From Chloroflexota bacterium (GTDB lineage Bacteria; Chloroflexota; Dehalococcoidia; Lucifugimonadales; Lucifugimonadaceae): 33,277 bases of DNA. The DNA lies in assembly GCA_002717385.1 (NCBI GenBank), contig PBDR01000016.1, positions 1 through 33,277 of the forward strand. Direction: 5' to 3'. How positions within the stretch are numbered: the first letter of the stretch is position 1; each line of letters opens with the position of its first letter. The translations under genes and the position numbers were made by a program. The notes below the pieces were generated by a model. That model had not been told where the DNA came from. It was given only the letters and a program-made list of their open reading frames with translations, and did no database searches. Of this stretch, positions 16,172 to 25,038 are shown piece after piece.

Positions 16172-16852
16172 TTATTTTAAACTATCAATATAATTCTCAA
16201 GTAAATAAATACAAGATTGTAAATTTTTTGAATTTATAGGTAAATTGATGCTTACCCCAGGAAAAGAAAGCTTAACTTCTTTCGAAGTAAGTTGGTAATC
16301 ATCATTTGTATTTGATTGATGAATAAAATTATCAATTTTACTAATTTTATTACCGGTTATATGTTTAGTATTAATTTCACTTAATAAATAATTCACTGAT
16401 ATGTTTGAATATGTTGAATTATAAACTTTTACTAACGAAGGTAATTTTTTTTTAATAATAAATGGTTCAACATTTGTAATATCTTGAACTATAGGCCCTA
16501 AAATTTCTTTATTGAGAATATTCAATTTAGTACGAGTGATAATTTCATTAAAAAAAGGAATTTTTAGAAAAAAATTCAACTTTTTATAAGAATTGAAATC
16601 TAGAGAATGAAGATTTATAACAGTTTTGGCATGCTCAGTTAATTCAATATTACCTCTACCAATAATAATGCCCCACATACGAGCTGCAGCAAGTTTAGAA
16701 GCAAATGCACCTCCAAAAGGAGACATGTTTAGAGATCGAGAAAGAGTGTTTCTGGAGACAGAACCATTAAAATGACTGTTTATTATAGATCCTAATTTAA
16801 AAGAGTCTAAAAGTGAGTAATCAGGGAATTCAAATGTGTTTAGCTTGGCCAT
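16172..16852 (-). CDS. hypothetical protein with winged-helix-like N-terminus
   Basis: This 226-residue protein is not recognised. Residues 10-75 look like a winged-helix unit: a helical segment (SFKLGSIINSHF), NTLSRSLNMSPFGGAFASKLAAARMWGIIIGRG as the recognition part, then NIELTEHAKTVI as the wing. This pattern is seen in small DNA-binding domains of archaeal and Chloroflexi proteins. The rest is Asn/Ser/Ile-rich with no motif; a final helix is predicted at 207-224. There is no membrane segment. It converges on uvrC with a 13-bp gap and is probably transcribed alone. Confidence 0.65.
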   Translation of the reverse strand: MAKLNTFEFPDYSLLDSFKLGSIINSHFNGSVSRNTLSRSLNMSPFGGAFASKLAAARMWGIIIGRGNIELTEHAKTVINLHSLDFNSYKKLNFFLKIPFFNEIITRTKLNILNKEILGPIVQDITNVEPFIIKKKLPSLVKVYNSTYSNISVNYLLSEINTKHITGNKISKIDNFIHQSNTNDDYQLTSKEVKLSFPGVSINLPINSKNLQSCIYLLENYIDSLK

Positions 16853-17189
16853 AATAGTAATTTAACGATTTTAATTATTATTATAGCAGTTCAATAGCAA
16901 TTTGCCATATTTATCCGCATGTTCTACATATTTATTCTTTATTGCAAGGTATTTAAGGGTGTAATTACTATTTAATTGAATTTATCGACGTAGATAATAA
17001 TTTATTTACAGTTCTTGGATGGATATAACAAAGTGTTTTTTGCTAACAAACTATTTTGTGTTTTTTTTCATTCTTTTTTCGATTTACTTTATTTTTTTAA
17101 TTTTTTTTCCTATTTTTAAAACCTATTTCTTTTTTAGCGTTAAAATTAGATGCTTTTATTCTTATATAAAAGCAATTTGCCTAAATTAA
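16853..17189. other. AT-rich gap without a gene
   Basis: This 337-bp stretch shows no convincing reading frame. The part from 17030 to 17150 is strikingly T-rich on the plus strand. An 8-bp hairpin (GCTTTTAT/ATAAAAGC, 17152-17173) lies just downstream of the SDR gene on the minus strand, without a following T-run, so it would be only a weak terminator. A promoter for the 16172-16852 gene should lie at its left end but was not resolved. Confidence 0.4.
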
Positions 17190-18005
17190 TTAATTACTTC
17201 CTCCTGCACCAACCGTTGTACCCCAAGCACCTACAGCCATCATTCCTCCATCAACATTCAAGTATTCACCTGTTATAAATGATGCTTTATCACTTGCTAA
17301 AAAAAGTACAGCATTAGCAATATCTTTACCATACCCTATCCTTCAAATAGGATGAGCTTCAGCTGTCTTTTCTAATTCCAGTTCAAGATCTCCCCCAGTT
17401 CCAAGTATTGCATTTCTTACCATAGGAGTATCAATTGCACCAGGATTAATAGCTACTACTCTAATATTGTCCTTTGCAAAATCTAAGGATAATTGTCTTA
17501 CCAAAGATAAATCCCCTCCCTTAGTCGCTGCATATGCAGATACACCTCCCATAGATTGCAAACCTTGAACACTTGCAGTATGTATTAATACTCCGCCACC
17601 ACGTTCGCGCATATAAGGTATAGAATATTTAGCCATAAGAAATCTACTTTTCAAATTTACATCTAATATTCGATCCCAAACTTCTTCTGGTAAATCAACA
17701 GCATCAAGATAAGAATCTGGGGGTTGTATTCCAACATTATTGAAAACAATATCAACACCCCCATATGAACTGACAGCTTTCTCTACAATTTTTTTGCATC
17801 CAGATCCAATACCTGCATCAGCTGAAATATATTGAACATTACCACCCTTTTCAAGTATCTTTTTTTCAATTTTTCTACCCGCTTCATCATTTATATCCAT
17901 TATAGTTACATTTCCTTCCTCAAAAGCAAAGGCTTCAGATGCTGCAGCACCTATTCCTAAAGCTCCACCTGTAACTATTATTGATTTATTTTTAAATATT
18001 CCCAA
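17190..18005 (-). pseudogene. short-chain dehydrogenase/reductase interrupted by one in-frame TGA
   Basis: The frame from ATG 18005 encodes 220 residues, meets a TGA at 17343-17345, and continues in the same frame for 50 more codons to a TAA at 17190-17192. Both parts are one SDR: TGGALGIG cofactor loop (12-19), NNVG (89-92), catalytic Ser145, Tyr158 and Lys162 (SAYAATKGG), then AHPI[21 protein letters not shown] and [13 protein letters not shown]. The stop sits where this family usually has Gly in HPxGRxG. A single GGA-to-TGA change would produce it. Selenocysteine has no obvious role there, and the nearest hairpin places GGU 12 nt after the TGA instead of 18. A recent nonsense mutation or a sequence error is most likely; readthrough cannot be excluded. 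The gene is divergent from the MFS transporter. Confidence 0.65.
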
Positions 18006-18131
18006 TTTATCCTCCTTATATGGATTTTGGTTTATAAATTTTTAATTTTCGAGATTATGAAGTGATTTTACACTATGGAAAATTTAATACTATGCGATCA
18101 TTGATTTTTAAAGAATATTCAGAATATTATA

Positions 18132-19391
18132 TTGACAGAAATCAAAAAACAAAATTTATCCCCAGATCGACCATGGTCGGCGTTCAAATTTTTAGATTAC
18201 CGAATTCTTTGGGCAAGTGCCGTAACTGCAATGTTAGCTATGGATTTAAGAATCATTGCTACAGGAATATGGTTATATGAAGAAACTGGATCTGGTGCTA
18301 CTTTGGCTTGGATGGGCATTGTAGAATTTGTAATGAGAATTCCAGCTAATTTATATGGTGGAGCATTAGCTGATCAAATAGATAGAAAAAAAATTATAAT
18401 TGGATGTCAATTCATTTCTTTCTTTGTAATGAGCATCCTTACTATATTACTTTTTATGGGAGAGTTAGAAATTTGGCATATATACTTTGCAACTGCATTG
18501 CTATCTGCTACTAGTGTAATGAGCCATCCATCAAGGTCCGCATTAACAGCAAATGTGGTACCAAAATCATTTCTTGTACATGCTGTAGCAACGAATACCA
18601 TAACAATGCAAATTTCAACTATTATAATGCCATTGATATTTTGGATAACTTCACTAACTACAACATTAACTCTGACATTTGCAATAACTGCTATTTTCGG
18701 ATTATCTTCCACAATTATTCCTTTCTTTATTAAAACATCTGGAACAATACATATTAGTAATAAAAAGAAATCAACTATAAAAAATATTTACGACGGATTA
18801 TTATATGTAAAATCTCATCCAATTCTGCCTGGTTTGTATTTATTAGATATTTGTGTCACAGTAGTAAGTTTTTATAGACAATTATTCCCAATATTCGCTG
18901 ATCAGCTTTACAAAGGATCTAGAGGTACAGTTTCATTACTTACTGGAGCAAACTCTTTAGGTGGTATTTTAGGAAGTTTATTGGTAATTTTGACAGTTCG
19001 TTACAAATCTAAAGGAATGTTAGTTCTTTATGCTACTCTTATTTATGCAATATTACTAATTGCCTTTGGTAGTATAAACATTTTATGGATTGGAACAATA
19101 ATTATAGTTGCATTGGGGGCAACAGATTCTATAGGTATGACAACTAGGCAAACAGTTGTACAATTAACTACTCCTGATAATATGAGAGGCAGAGCCGTTG
19201 CTGCTCATTCCCTTGCGGCTATGACTGCAAATGGTATTGGACAAGCTGAAGTTGGTTTTATGTCGGAAATAATTGGAGCTGACAACACAATGATTGTAGG
19301 AGGTATAATATCAATAATTGCAACCCTACTAATCTGGTGGATTATTAAAGGTGTAAGAGAGTATAAATTTGTAGATGATTCTAATAAATAA
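18132..19391 (+). CDS. major facilitator superfamily transporter
   Basis: The protein has 419 residues and about twelve hydrophobic segments. The motif-A-like loop between helices 2 and 3 is GGALADQIDRKK (about 76-87), and a basic middle loop (ISNKKKSTIKNIYDG) separates the two halves. The arrangement is closest to the drug/siderophore exporter branch (EntS-like, MFS_3), though the substrate is not readable from sequence. The start is a TTG at 18132 with weak ribosome-binding context. The next gene, an enolase-superfamily enzyme, starts 17 bp downstream, so transport may be linked to that enzyme's sugar-acid substrate; that link is inferred from position only. Confidence 0.85.
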   Translation: MTEIKKQNLSPDRPWSAFKFLDYRILWASAVTAMLAMDLRIIATGIWLYEETGSGATLAWMGIVEFVMRIPANLYGGALADQIDRKKIIIGCQFISFFVMSILTILLFMGELEIWHIYFATALLSATSVMSHPSRSALTANVVPKSFLVHAVATNTITMQISTIIMPLIFWITSLTTTLTLTFAITAIFGLSSTIIPFFIKTSGTIHISNKKKSTIKNIYDGLLYVKSHPILPGLYLLDICVTVVSFYRQLFPIFADQLYKGSRGTVSLLTGANSLGGILGSLLVILTVRYKSKGMLVLYATLIYAILLIAFGSINILWIGTIIIVALGATDSIGMTTRQTVVQLTTPDNMRGRAVAAHSLAAMTANGIGQAEVGFMSEIIGADNTMIVGGIISIIATLLIWWIIKGVREYKFVDDSNK

Positions 19392-19408
19392 ATTACTAAT
19401 AAAATTAT

Positions 19409-20605
19409 ATGAAAATCACTAAAGTCAAAACATTTATTGTTGATGGGGTATTTAGGCCTTGGACTTTTGTCAAGATAGAAACAAATTCAGACATTGTGGG
19501 TTGGGGAGATTGCACAGATTGGCAAGCTGCACCTTCAATAGCTGCTACTGTAGATCAACTAAGTGAAATTCTAATCGGCAAAAACCCAATGTCATCAGAA
19601 TCACATTGGTGGGAAATGGGTGCATTTATGGTTCGTCAGAGGGGAGGTATAGCATATAAAGCTATGTCAGGAATAGATTCTGCGCTTTGGGACATTCGGG
19701 GCAAAAGGCTAAACTCACCTGTTTGGCAATTACTTGGTGGTAAAATGCGAGACAAACTTAAATTATATTGGTCACATTGTGGTACAGATAGAAAAAAATA
19801 TCACAAAAAATTGAATGTTAAAAATCTTAGCAAAATTGATGATATTAATGATATTGCTCAAGAAGTAATCGATCAAAAATTTAAGGCTATCAAAACAAAT
19901 ATTCTGAATTTAGATAATATATCTGGCAAACCAAAAATAACTGATACACTCCATAAAAATTATTTAGGTGTCGGAAATAGTGGTCAAATTTCTTTTGAAG
20001 AATTGAGTAATGCCGTAGATGTGATTTCTACATTTAGAGAAGCATTAGGTCCACAAATTGGTATAGCAATAGATACAGCGCTAAAGTACAGATTAGGCGG
20101 AGCGATAAAATTAGCTAAAGCCCTTGAACCATATGACTTAATGTGGCTAGAAACGGAAACATGGAATCCAGATTCCTTAAGAACTGTGAGAAATTCTACT
20201 TCTACAACAATTTGCCATGGTGAAAGCCTCATAGGTCCAGAAGAATATAGACCATTTCTGGAAAAACAATCACAAGATATTTTGATGCCAGATTTCGCTT
20301 GGAACGGAATTACCATGGGGAAAAAAATTTGTGATTTATCACACATTTACGATACTGCTATTGCCCCACATAATTGCCATTCTCCAATAAATACCCTAAT
20401 TTCATCAAATATTTGTGCAGTTATTCCAAATTTCATGATCCTAGAATTCATTAATGATGACGCACCATGGCGAGATGATATAATGACACACCCATTCGAA
20501 ATTGAAGATGGTTTCCTGAAAATCCATAATAGACCAGGGATAGGTTCAGATTTAATTGAATCTGAATTACTTAAACATCCTTGGATAAATGGAAATAATT
20601 GGTAA
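19409..20605 (+). CDS. enolase-superfamily (mandelate racemase-like) dehydratase
   Basis: The protein has 398 residues. The N-terminal capping domain starts MKITKVKTFIVDG and has TFVKIETNSDIVGWGD. The barrel shows Lys162 (FKAIKTN), metal ligands Asp222 (IAIDTALKY), Glu248 (WLETET) and Glu272 (CHGESL), and a probable catalytic His321 (IAPHNCHSP). The family dehydrates acid sugars such as galactonate, gluconate or related compounds after abstracting the alpha proton. The exact substrate is not predictable here. It follows the MFS gene by 17 bp and converges on a second enolase-superfamily gene 14 bp away. An extra loop (about 125-185) is polar and unusual in length. Confidence 0.88.
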   Translation: MKITKVKTFIVDGVFRPWTFVKIETNSDIVGWGDCTDWQAAPSIAATVDQLSEILIGKNPMSSESHWWEMGAFMVRQRGGIAYKAMSGIDSALWDIRGKRLNSPVWQLLGGKMRDKLKLYWSHCGTDRKKYHKKLNVKNLSKIDDINDIAQEVIDQKFKAIKTNILNLDNISGKPKITDTLHKNYLGVGNSGQISFEELSNAVDVISTFREALGPQIGIAIDTALKYRLGGAIKLAKALEPYDLMWLETETWNPDSLRTVRNSTSTTICHGESLIGPEEYRPFLEKQSQDILMPDFAWNGITMGKKICDLSHIYDTAIAPHNCHSPINTLISSNICAVIPNFMILEFINDDAPWRDDIMTHPFEIEDGFLKIHNRPGIGSDLIESELLKHPWINGNNW

Positions 20606-20619
20606 TTAAAACCGGACCT

Positions 20620-21930
20620 TTAACTCCATACTCTATCATGGGCATCAAGATTATCCCACCCAGAAGTTTCTTCAAATACCCCATCTGGGTATATATCATG
20701 GCGTCTATTACTTGGTTTTGCTAGACGTTCTTTTATTACATCTTCATTTAAATCTATTCCAAGACCTGGGGTATCTGGGACATTTACATAACCATCTTTA
20801 ATTATTGGACCATCATGATCAATTAAATTTACTACGTTATTCCACCAAGGATTATCAACTGAATGCATTTCTAATGCAATAAAGTTTTCTATAGTTGCTG
20901 CACAATGAACATTTGCCATTGCCACAACAGGAGAACCAGCTTGATGAAGTGCAACACCTATTCCGGCATCGCGACAATAATCAGCAATTTTTTTCGTTTC
21001 TAAAATTCCTCCAGATGTTGCTAAATCTGGGTGTGCTACTGAAATAGCCCTAGAATCTACTAAAGGTAGAAATCCTTCTTTACAATATATATCCTCTCCA
21101 GTACAAACTGGCGTATCAACTCTATTCTTTAACATCTTCCATTGATCTACAAATTGCCATGGAATCATATCTTCATACCAAGCCAAAGTAAATTCATCCA
21201 AAGCTTTACCAATTCTGATAGCATTTTCTACTCCCATATGACCAAAATGATCTGAAGCTAAAGGTATTTCGTATCCTATGATTTCTCTAACTGTACTTAC
21301 ATATTCTTTCATATTAGAAATCCCATAATCTGTTACCTGAATACCTGTAAAAGGATGCATTATATTACCAGATTCTTCAATTATATTTTTGTTTACAACG
21401 CCATCTTTAAATTGTGATGCAATCCACAAACCTATATCCATTTTTAAAAATTCAAAACCTCTGTCAATCCTACCTTTTAAAGCCTCACCCATTTTAATTG
21501 GATCTTTTTTTAGTGGTGTGTCCGCATAAACTTTAACTTTACTTCTATATTTTCCACCAGCAAGCATATAAGCAGGAACTCCAAATACCTTACCTGATAA
21601 ATCACATAATGCCATTTCAATACCACTTACCCCTCCACCCAATCTTCCATGTCCACCAAACTGTTTTATTTTTTGAAATATTTTATCTATATCACAGGGA
21701 TTTTCACCAAGAATACGACTTTTTAACATAAGTGCATACCTGGCTGATGCACCATCTCTAACTTCACCCAATCCAACCAAATCTTGATTGGTAAATATTT
21801 TTATGATTGGCCAACGCCAATTACCTTCCCCTATTACAGATATTCTCATATCTGTAATTCTTAATTCTGAAGGAGAAGAAAATTCATTAAAGTTTCTATC
21901 CGATTTATATGATTTCTTTTGGTGATCCAT
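20620..21930 (-). CDS. second enolase-superfamily (mandelate racemase-like) dehydratase
   Basis: The protein has 436 residues. A 20-residue polar leader precedes the capping domain (ELRITDMRISVIGEG, IIKIFTNQDLVGLGE). In the barrel, Lys163 (LKMDIG), metal ligands Asp227 (LASDHFGH), Glu253 (WYEDM) and Glu279 (CTGEDIY), and His329 (VALHQAGSP) are present. It is only distantly similar to its convergent neighbour, so this is not a recent tandem copy and the two likely handle different acid sugars. The C-terminus ends in PDTPGLGIDLNEDVIKERL, usual for the family, plus about 35 extra residues. It is probably monocistronic. Confidence 0.88.
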   Translation of the reverse strand: MDHQKKSYKSDRNFNEFSSPSELRITDMRISVIGEGNWRWPIIKIFTNQDLVGLGEVRDGASARYALMLKSRILGENPCDIDKIFQKIKQFGGHGRLGGGVSGIEMALCDLSGKVFGVPAYMLAGGKYRSKVKVYADTPLKKDPIKMGEALKGRIDRGFEFLKMDIGLWIASQFKDGVVNKNIIEESGNIMHPFTGIQVTDYGISNMKEYVSTVREIIGYEIPLASDHFGHMGVENAIRIGKALDEFTLAWYEDMIPWQFVDQWKMLKNRVDTPVCTGEDIYCKEGFLPLVDSRAISVAHPDLATSGGILETKKIADYCRDAGIGVALHQAGSPVVAMANVHCAATIENFIALEMHSVDNPWWNNVVNLIDHDGPIIKDGYVNVPDTPGLGIDLNEDVIKERLAKPSNRRHDIYPDGVFEETSGWDNLDAHDRVWS

Positions 21931-22030
21931 AACTAACTTATCTATAATAAAATTCTTGTAATAACATTATTTAAGATTATCTCAATAAATAGGCTAAAAA
22001 CTAATTAAACTCGCTAAAATAATAATTTAT

Positions 22031-22900
22031 TTGAACTCTAGATTTTTTATAACTTCTTTTATATTTATATCGTTCTTATTATCATCATGTGAACTAAATG
22101 AAGATCAAAAAGTTGATCCGAAAATTTATTTACAATCATTAGATATATCGATTGGGGAAAACAGAATCCCTTTTTATATCAAAAGATCTGATGGTTCATT
22201 TGTAGCAGAAGATCCATCATTACTATCGGTCATTTATTACAAAAAAGAAGATGCTGTTAAATTAAATGCTACAAATACTAAATGGCGTAATTTTCCTTTG
22301 AGAAGTGGAATCTATGTCACAGATATGGAATTTGATTCAACAGGAATTTGGATTGTAGAAGTATTATTTTCGGAAATTAAAAATCCTATGAAAGGTCAGC
22401 TAATAGTTAAAGCCAAGACAGATTCTCCAAACATTGGCACAAGTGCACCAAAAGTTAAAACAAAAATCATAAATGATTCTAATCCTATCGAAACAATCAC
22501 CTCAGACATTAATCCTGATCCAAAGCTATATGAAATTAGTCTTGATCGGGCACTAGAAAAAAAAATCCCAATATTGATTACTTTATCTACACCTGGGTAC
22601 TGTAGATCTGCTACATGTGGGCCCCAAACAAAAGTATTATCAAATCTGATAAAAATTTATGAATCGGATAAAATTATTTTTATCCATATCGAAATCTTTG
22701 ATAATCCTGCAGAAATGAAAAAATCAGGAGACACTTCGATAGGAATTAAGTCCACTCAGGTAACCGAATGGAAAATAACTACCGAACCTTGGACTTTTCT
22801 GATAAATAATAGAGGACTTATCGTTGAAAGATATGAAGGGTTCGTTTCTTTTGAAGAATTACAGGAAGATATATCTGATTTATTGAAAGGTACTAATTAA
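22031..22900 (+). CDS. lipoprotein with C-terminal thioredoxin-like domain
   Basis: A TTG start gives 289 residues. The signal peptide ends in FLLSSC (Cys20), a lipobox, so the protein is predicted to be lipid-anchored outside the membrane. Residues 30-125 form a beta-rich domain (KIYLQSLDISIGENRIPFYI, GIWIVEVLF). After a Ser/Pro-rich linker a thioredoxin-like domain follows (about 170-289) with ITLSTPGYCRSATCGPQ. The two cysteines sit in a C-x4-C arrangement rather than CxxC. WTFLINNRGLIVERYEGF is the cis-Pro-side strand region. A thiol-redox or copper-handling (SCO-like) role is possible but unproven. Its last 8 bp overlap the end of the opposite-strand lipoprotein gene. Confidence 0.75.
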   Translation: MNSRFFITSFIFISFLLSSCELNEDQKVDPKIYLQSLDISIGENRIPFYIKRSDGSFVAEDPSLLSVIYYKKEDAVKLNATNTKWRNFPLRSGIYVTDMEFDSTGIWIVEVLFSEIKNPMKGQLIVKAKTDSPNIGTSAPKVKTKIINDSNPIETITSDINPDPKLYEISLDRALEKKIPILITLSTPGYCRSATCGPQTKVLSNLIKIYESDKIIFIHIEIFDNPAEMKKSGDTSIGIKSTQVTEWKITTEPWTFLINNRGLIVERYEGFVSFEELQEDISDLLKGTN

Positions 22901-23246
22901 CATCTTTTATCGAAATTATTTCCAATAAGTTTGATTTTTTAACATACCCTATCAATATAGGTTCACCTAAATCTCTATGCTCTATTAAATGACTTGGAGT
23001 AAAACCTTTAAATTTTTCTGTTCGCTGAAAAATCCATTCTTTATTGTTACGATCTTTAATTATTAGAGAATTAATTGTGGTCAATGAATTAGATTCTACA
23101 TAAACAACATAACCTTCTACTTCACTTGATCCATTGTCCAAGCAATTTATAAAAAGAAAAAATAACAAAAAAACAATTAAATATTTTTTGAATTTACAAT
23201 CCTTCCAATATTTTTGATAATGCCTTATAATCCAGAATACCGGCAT
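22893..23246 (-). CDS. small lipoprotein of unknown function
   Basis: The protein has 117 residues. After a basic N-terminus (KFKKYLIVF) a hydrophobic run ends in FLFINC, a lipobox-like site at Cys35. The mature part is a small beta protein (EVEGYVVYVES, SLIIKDRNNKEWIF, FTPSHLIEHRDLGEPILIGYV), a pattern seen in uncharacterised Chloroflexota lipoproteins. The ATG at 23246 lies 53 nt inside the 3' end of the upstream selenoprotein gene, so the two are probably translationally coupled; no in-frame ATG or TTG exists closer to the hydrophobic core. Its stop overlaps the end of the convergent lipoprotein gene by 8 bp. Confidence 0.65.
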   Translation of the reverse strand: MPVFWIIRHYQKYWKDCKFKKYLIVFLLFFLFINCLDNGSSEVEGYVVYVESNSLTTINSLIIKDRNNKEWIFQRTEKFKGFTPSHLIEHRDLGEPILIGYVKKSNLLEIISIKDVN

Positions 23247-23679
23247 CCTGTCTCCATAATGATTCTCCAGAGGAATTTAGTAATATAAAACTTGGTGTGG
23301 CAAAAAATTTAAATTTTTGGATATACTCTGGTGCACTTTTGCTACCAGCATCAATTCTTAAAATCATAATTTTATAACCAAAATTTTTCTCAACTCTTTT
23401 GACAAAAGGTTCCGATAATATACATCCAATTCAAGTATCAGAATAAAATTCCACTAGAACTGGTTTCTCTAACAATAAAATTTGATCAATTTCTTTTTGC
23501 CCAATATTTTCATACGAAGGCATAAATAAAGACTTAAGAAACAATAATATGAAAATCGAAAACCCAAAAAGAATTACTTTATATAAAAGATTTCTAATAG
23601 GAAAAAAAAATATCAGCAATCCAATTAAAAATACTAATATAATCAATGAATTCTGATTAAAGTATTGAAACATATTCAA
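23194..23679 (-). CDS. membrane-anchored thioredoxin-like selenoprotein (U-x-x-C), TGA read as Sec
   Basis: The frame begins at TTG 23679 (or ATG 23673), meets TGA at 23431-23433, and continues in frame to TAA at 23194-23196, 161 residues in all. Two membrane helices (about 11-27 and 33-51) are followed by a thioredoxin fold: KPVLVEFYSDT, then Sec83-Ile-Gly-Cys86, an alpha helix (SEPFVKRVEKNFG), the strand YKIMILRIDAG, and FFATPSFILLNSSGE with the cis-proline. The TGA falls exactly at the first active-site Cys of the WCxxC motif, which is the pattern of known thioredoxin-like selenoproteins. A 5-bp hairpin (CTTTT/AAAAG, 23396-23408) lies 22 nt past the TGA, but a canonical GGU loop is not obvious. 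The active site probably faces the cytoplasm or the outside depending on helix topology, which is unresolved. The downstream lipoprotein overlaps its end. Confidence 0.8.
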
Positions 23680-23770
23680 ATCATAATAAAAATAAAAATT
23701 TCGTTGATATATTAATATATAAGTATATAAGTATATAAGTTTCTAAACTAAAAAATAATTAAACACTAAA

Positions 23771-25036
23771 TTGCACGACTCACCTTTATTTCATGTAGCT
23801 GAATTGATACTTCAATTATGTATTATTTTATTTGCTGCAAAGATTGGTGGAGAAATAGCAATAAGATTTTTAAAAATACCTCAGGTTTTGGGAGAATTAA
23901 TTGCTGGAATACTTATATCCCCTTTTGCCATTGGTGGAATTATTTTTCTTGATATAGGACCAATTTTTTCATCACAAAACAATTTACCTGTCTCAAAAGA
24001 AATCTTTTTTCTTGCTCAATTAGGTGCCGTTTTCCTTCTATTTGAAGTTGGAATAGAAACGAATAAACAAAAATTTTTATCCTCCCTTAAGCCTTCTATT
24101 TTAGTTGCATTAGGTGGGGTATTAATGCCATTTATTTTTGGCTTTGTATGTACTATTTTATTTGGATTTGCAAGTACAGAGTCTATATATTCTTTAGCTC
24201 CAGCTTTATTTGTTGGAGCGATCATGACAGCAACATCTATAGGAATCACAGCTAGAGTCTTATCAGACCTAAATCAACTAGATTCTCGTGAAGGAACAAC
24301 TATTTTAGGAGGAGCTGTTGTTGATGATGTTTTAGGAATAATAGTCTTGGCTATAGTTATAGGAATTGGTGAAAAAGGTGAAATTTCTTTAAATTCTTTA
24401 TTGATAATTACTATTAAGGCTTTCGGTTTCTGGATAGGATTAATGGTTTTAGGCACATTGATTTCAAAAAAATTATCTTCTTTTGCTCTATCTCTTAAAT
24501 CAACTGGATCTCCATTATTATTATCTTGCCTATTCGGTCTAATCGCTGCATCAATAGCCGAAGTATATTTCGGGTTAGCTATGATAATTGGTTCTTACAC
24601 CATGGGATTGGTTTTATCAGACACAAATCTCAAGCATAAAGTTGAAAAACAAATTAATAATATTAATAAAATTCTTGTACCTATATTTTTCACTGTCGTA
24701 GGAATGCAATTAGATCTCGGTTTCTTATTTGATAAAAGTGAATATAGTATTATTGCAATAATACTATTTACAATTTCCTTAACTATTTTGGCTATTATAA
24801 GTAAGATAGTTGGTTCTGGGGTTCCAGCGTATTTTTCAGGATTTAATTATAAATCCTCTTTAAAAATTGGCTTGGGGATGTTGCCCAGAGGTGAAGTAGC
24901 AATAATAATAGCAGGAATAGGATTAACTTCAGGTGTAATTGGTTCGGAAATTTTCGGAATATCCTTAATTGTAACTATAGTTACAACTATACTTGCACCA
25001 ATTTTATTAGTTAGAACCTTTAAAGATAAAAAGTAA
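23771..25036 (+). CDS. CPA2-family cation/proton antiporter
   Basis: The protein has 421 residues with about twelve hydrophobic segments, from a TTG at 23771. The core region of Na+(K+)/H+ antiporters is visible: IGGEIAIRFLKIPQVLGELIAGILISPF, LLFEVGIETN, ATSIGITARVLSDL, and the paired acidic residues in GGAVVDDVLGIIVLA. IFFTVVGMQLDLG follows later. No C-terminal nucleotide-binding (RCK) domain is present, unlike KefB/KefC, so it is a stand-alone transporter of the NapA type. The double Asp fits electrogenic sodium/proton exchange by family knowledge. It is divergent from the selenoprotein gene (91 bp apart) and converges on dnaN. Confidence 0.88.
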   Translation: MHDSPLFHVAELILQLCIILFAAKIGGEIAIRFLKIPQVLGELIAGILISPFAIGGIIFLDIGPIFSSQNNLPVSKEIFFLAQLGAVFLLFEVGIETNKQKFLSSLKPSILVALGGVLMPFIFGFVCTILFGFASTESIYSLAPALFVGAIMTATSIGITARVLSDLNQLDSREGTTILGGAVVDDVLGIIVLAIVIGIGEKGEISLNSLLIITIKAFGFWIGLMVLGTLISKKLSSFALSLKSTGSPLLLSCLFGLIAASIAEVYFGLAMIIGSYTMGLVLSDTNLKHKVEKQINNINKILVPIFFTVVGMQLDLGFLFDKSEYSIIAIILFTISLTILAIISKIVGSGVPAYFSGFNYKSSLKIGLGMLPRGEVAIIIAGIGLTSGVIGSEIFGISLIVTIVTTILAPILLVRTFKDKK

Positions 25037-25038
25037 TC

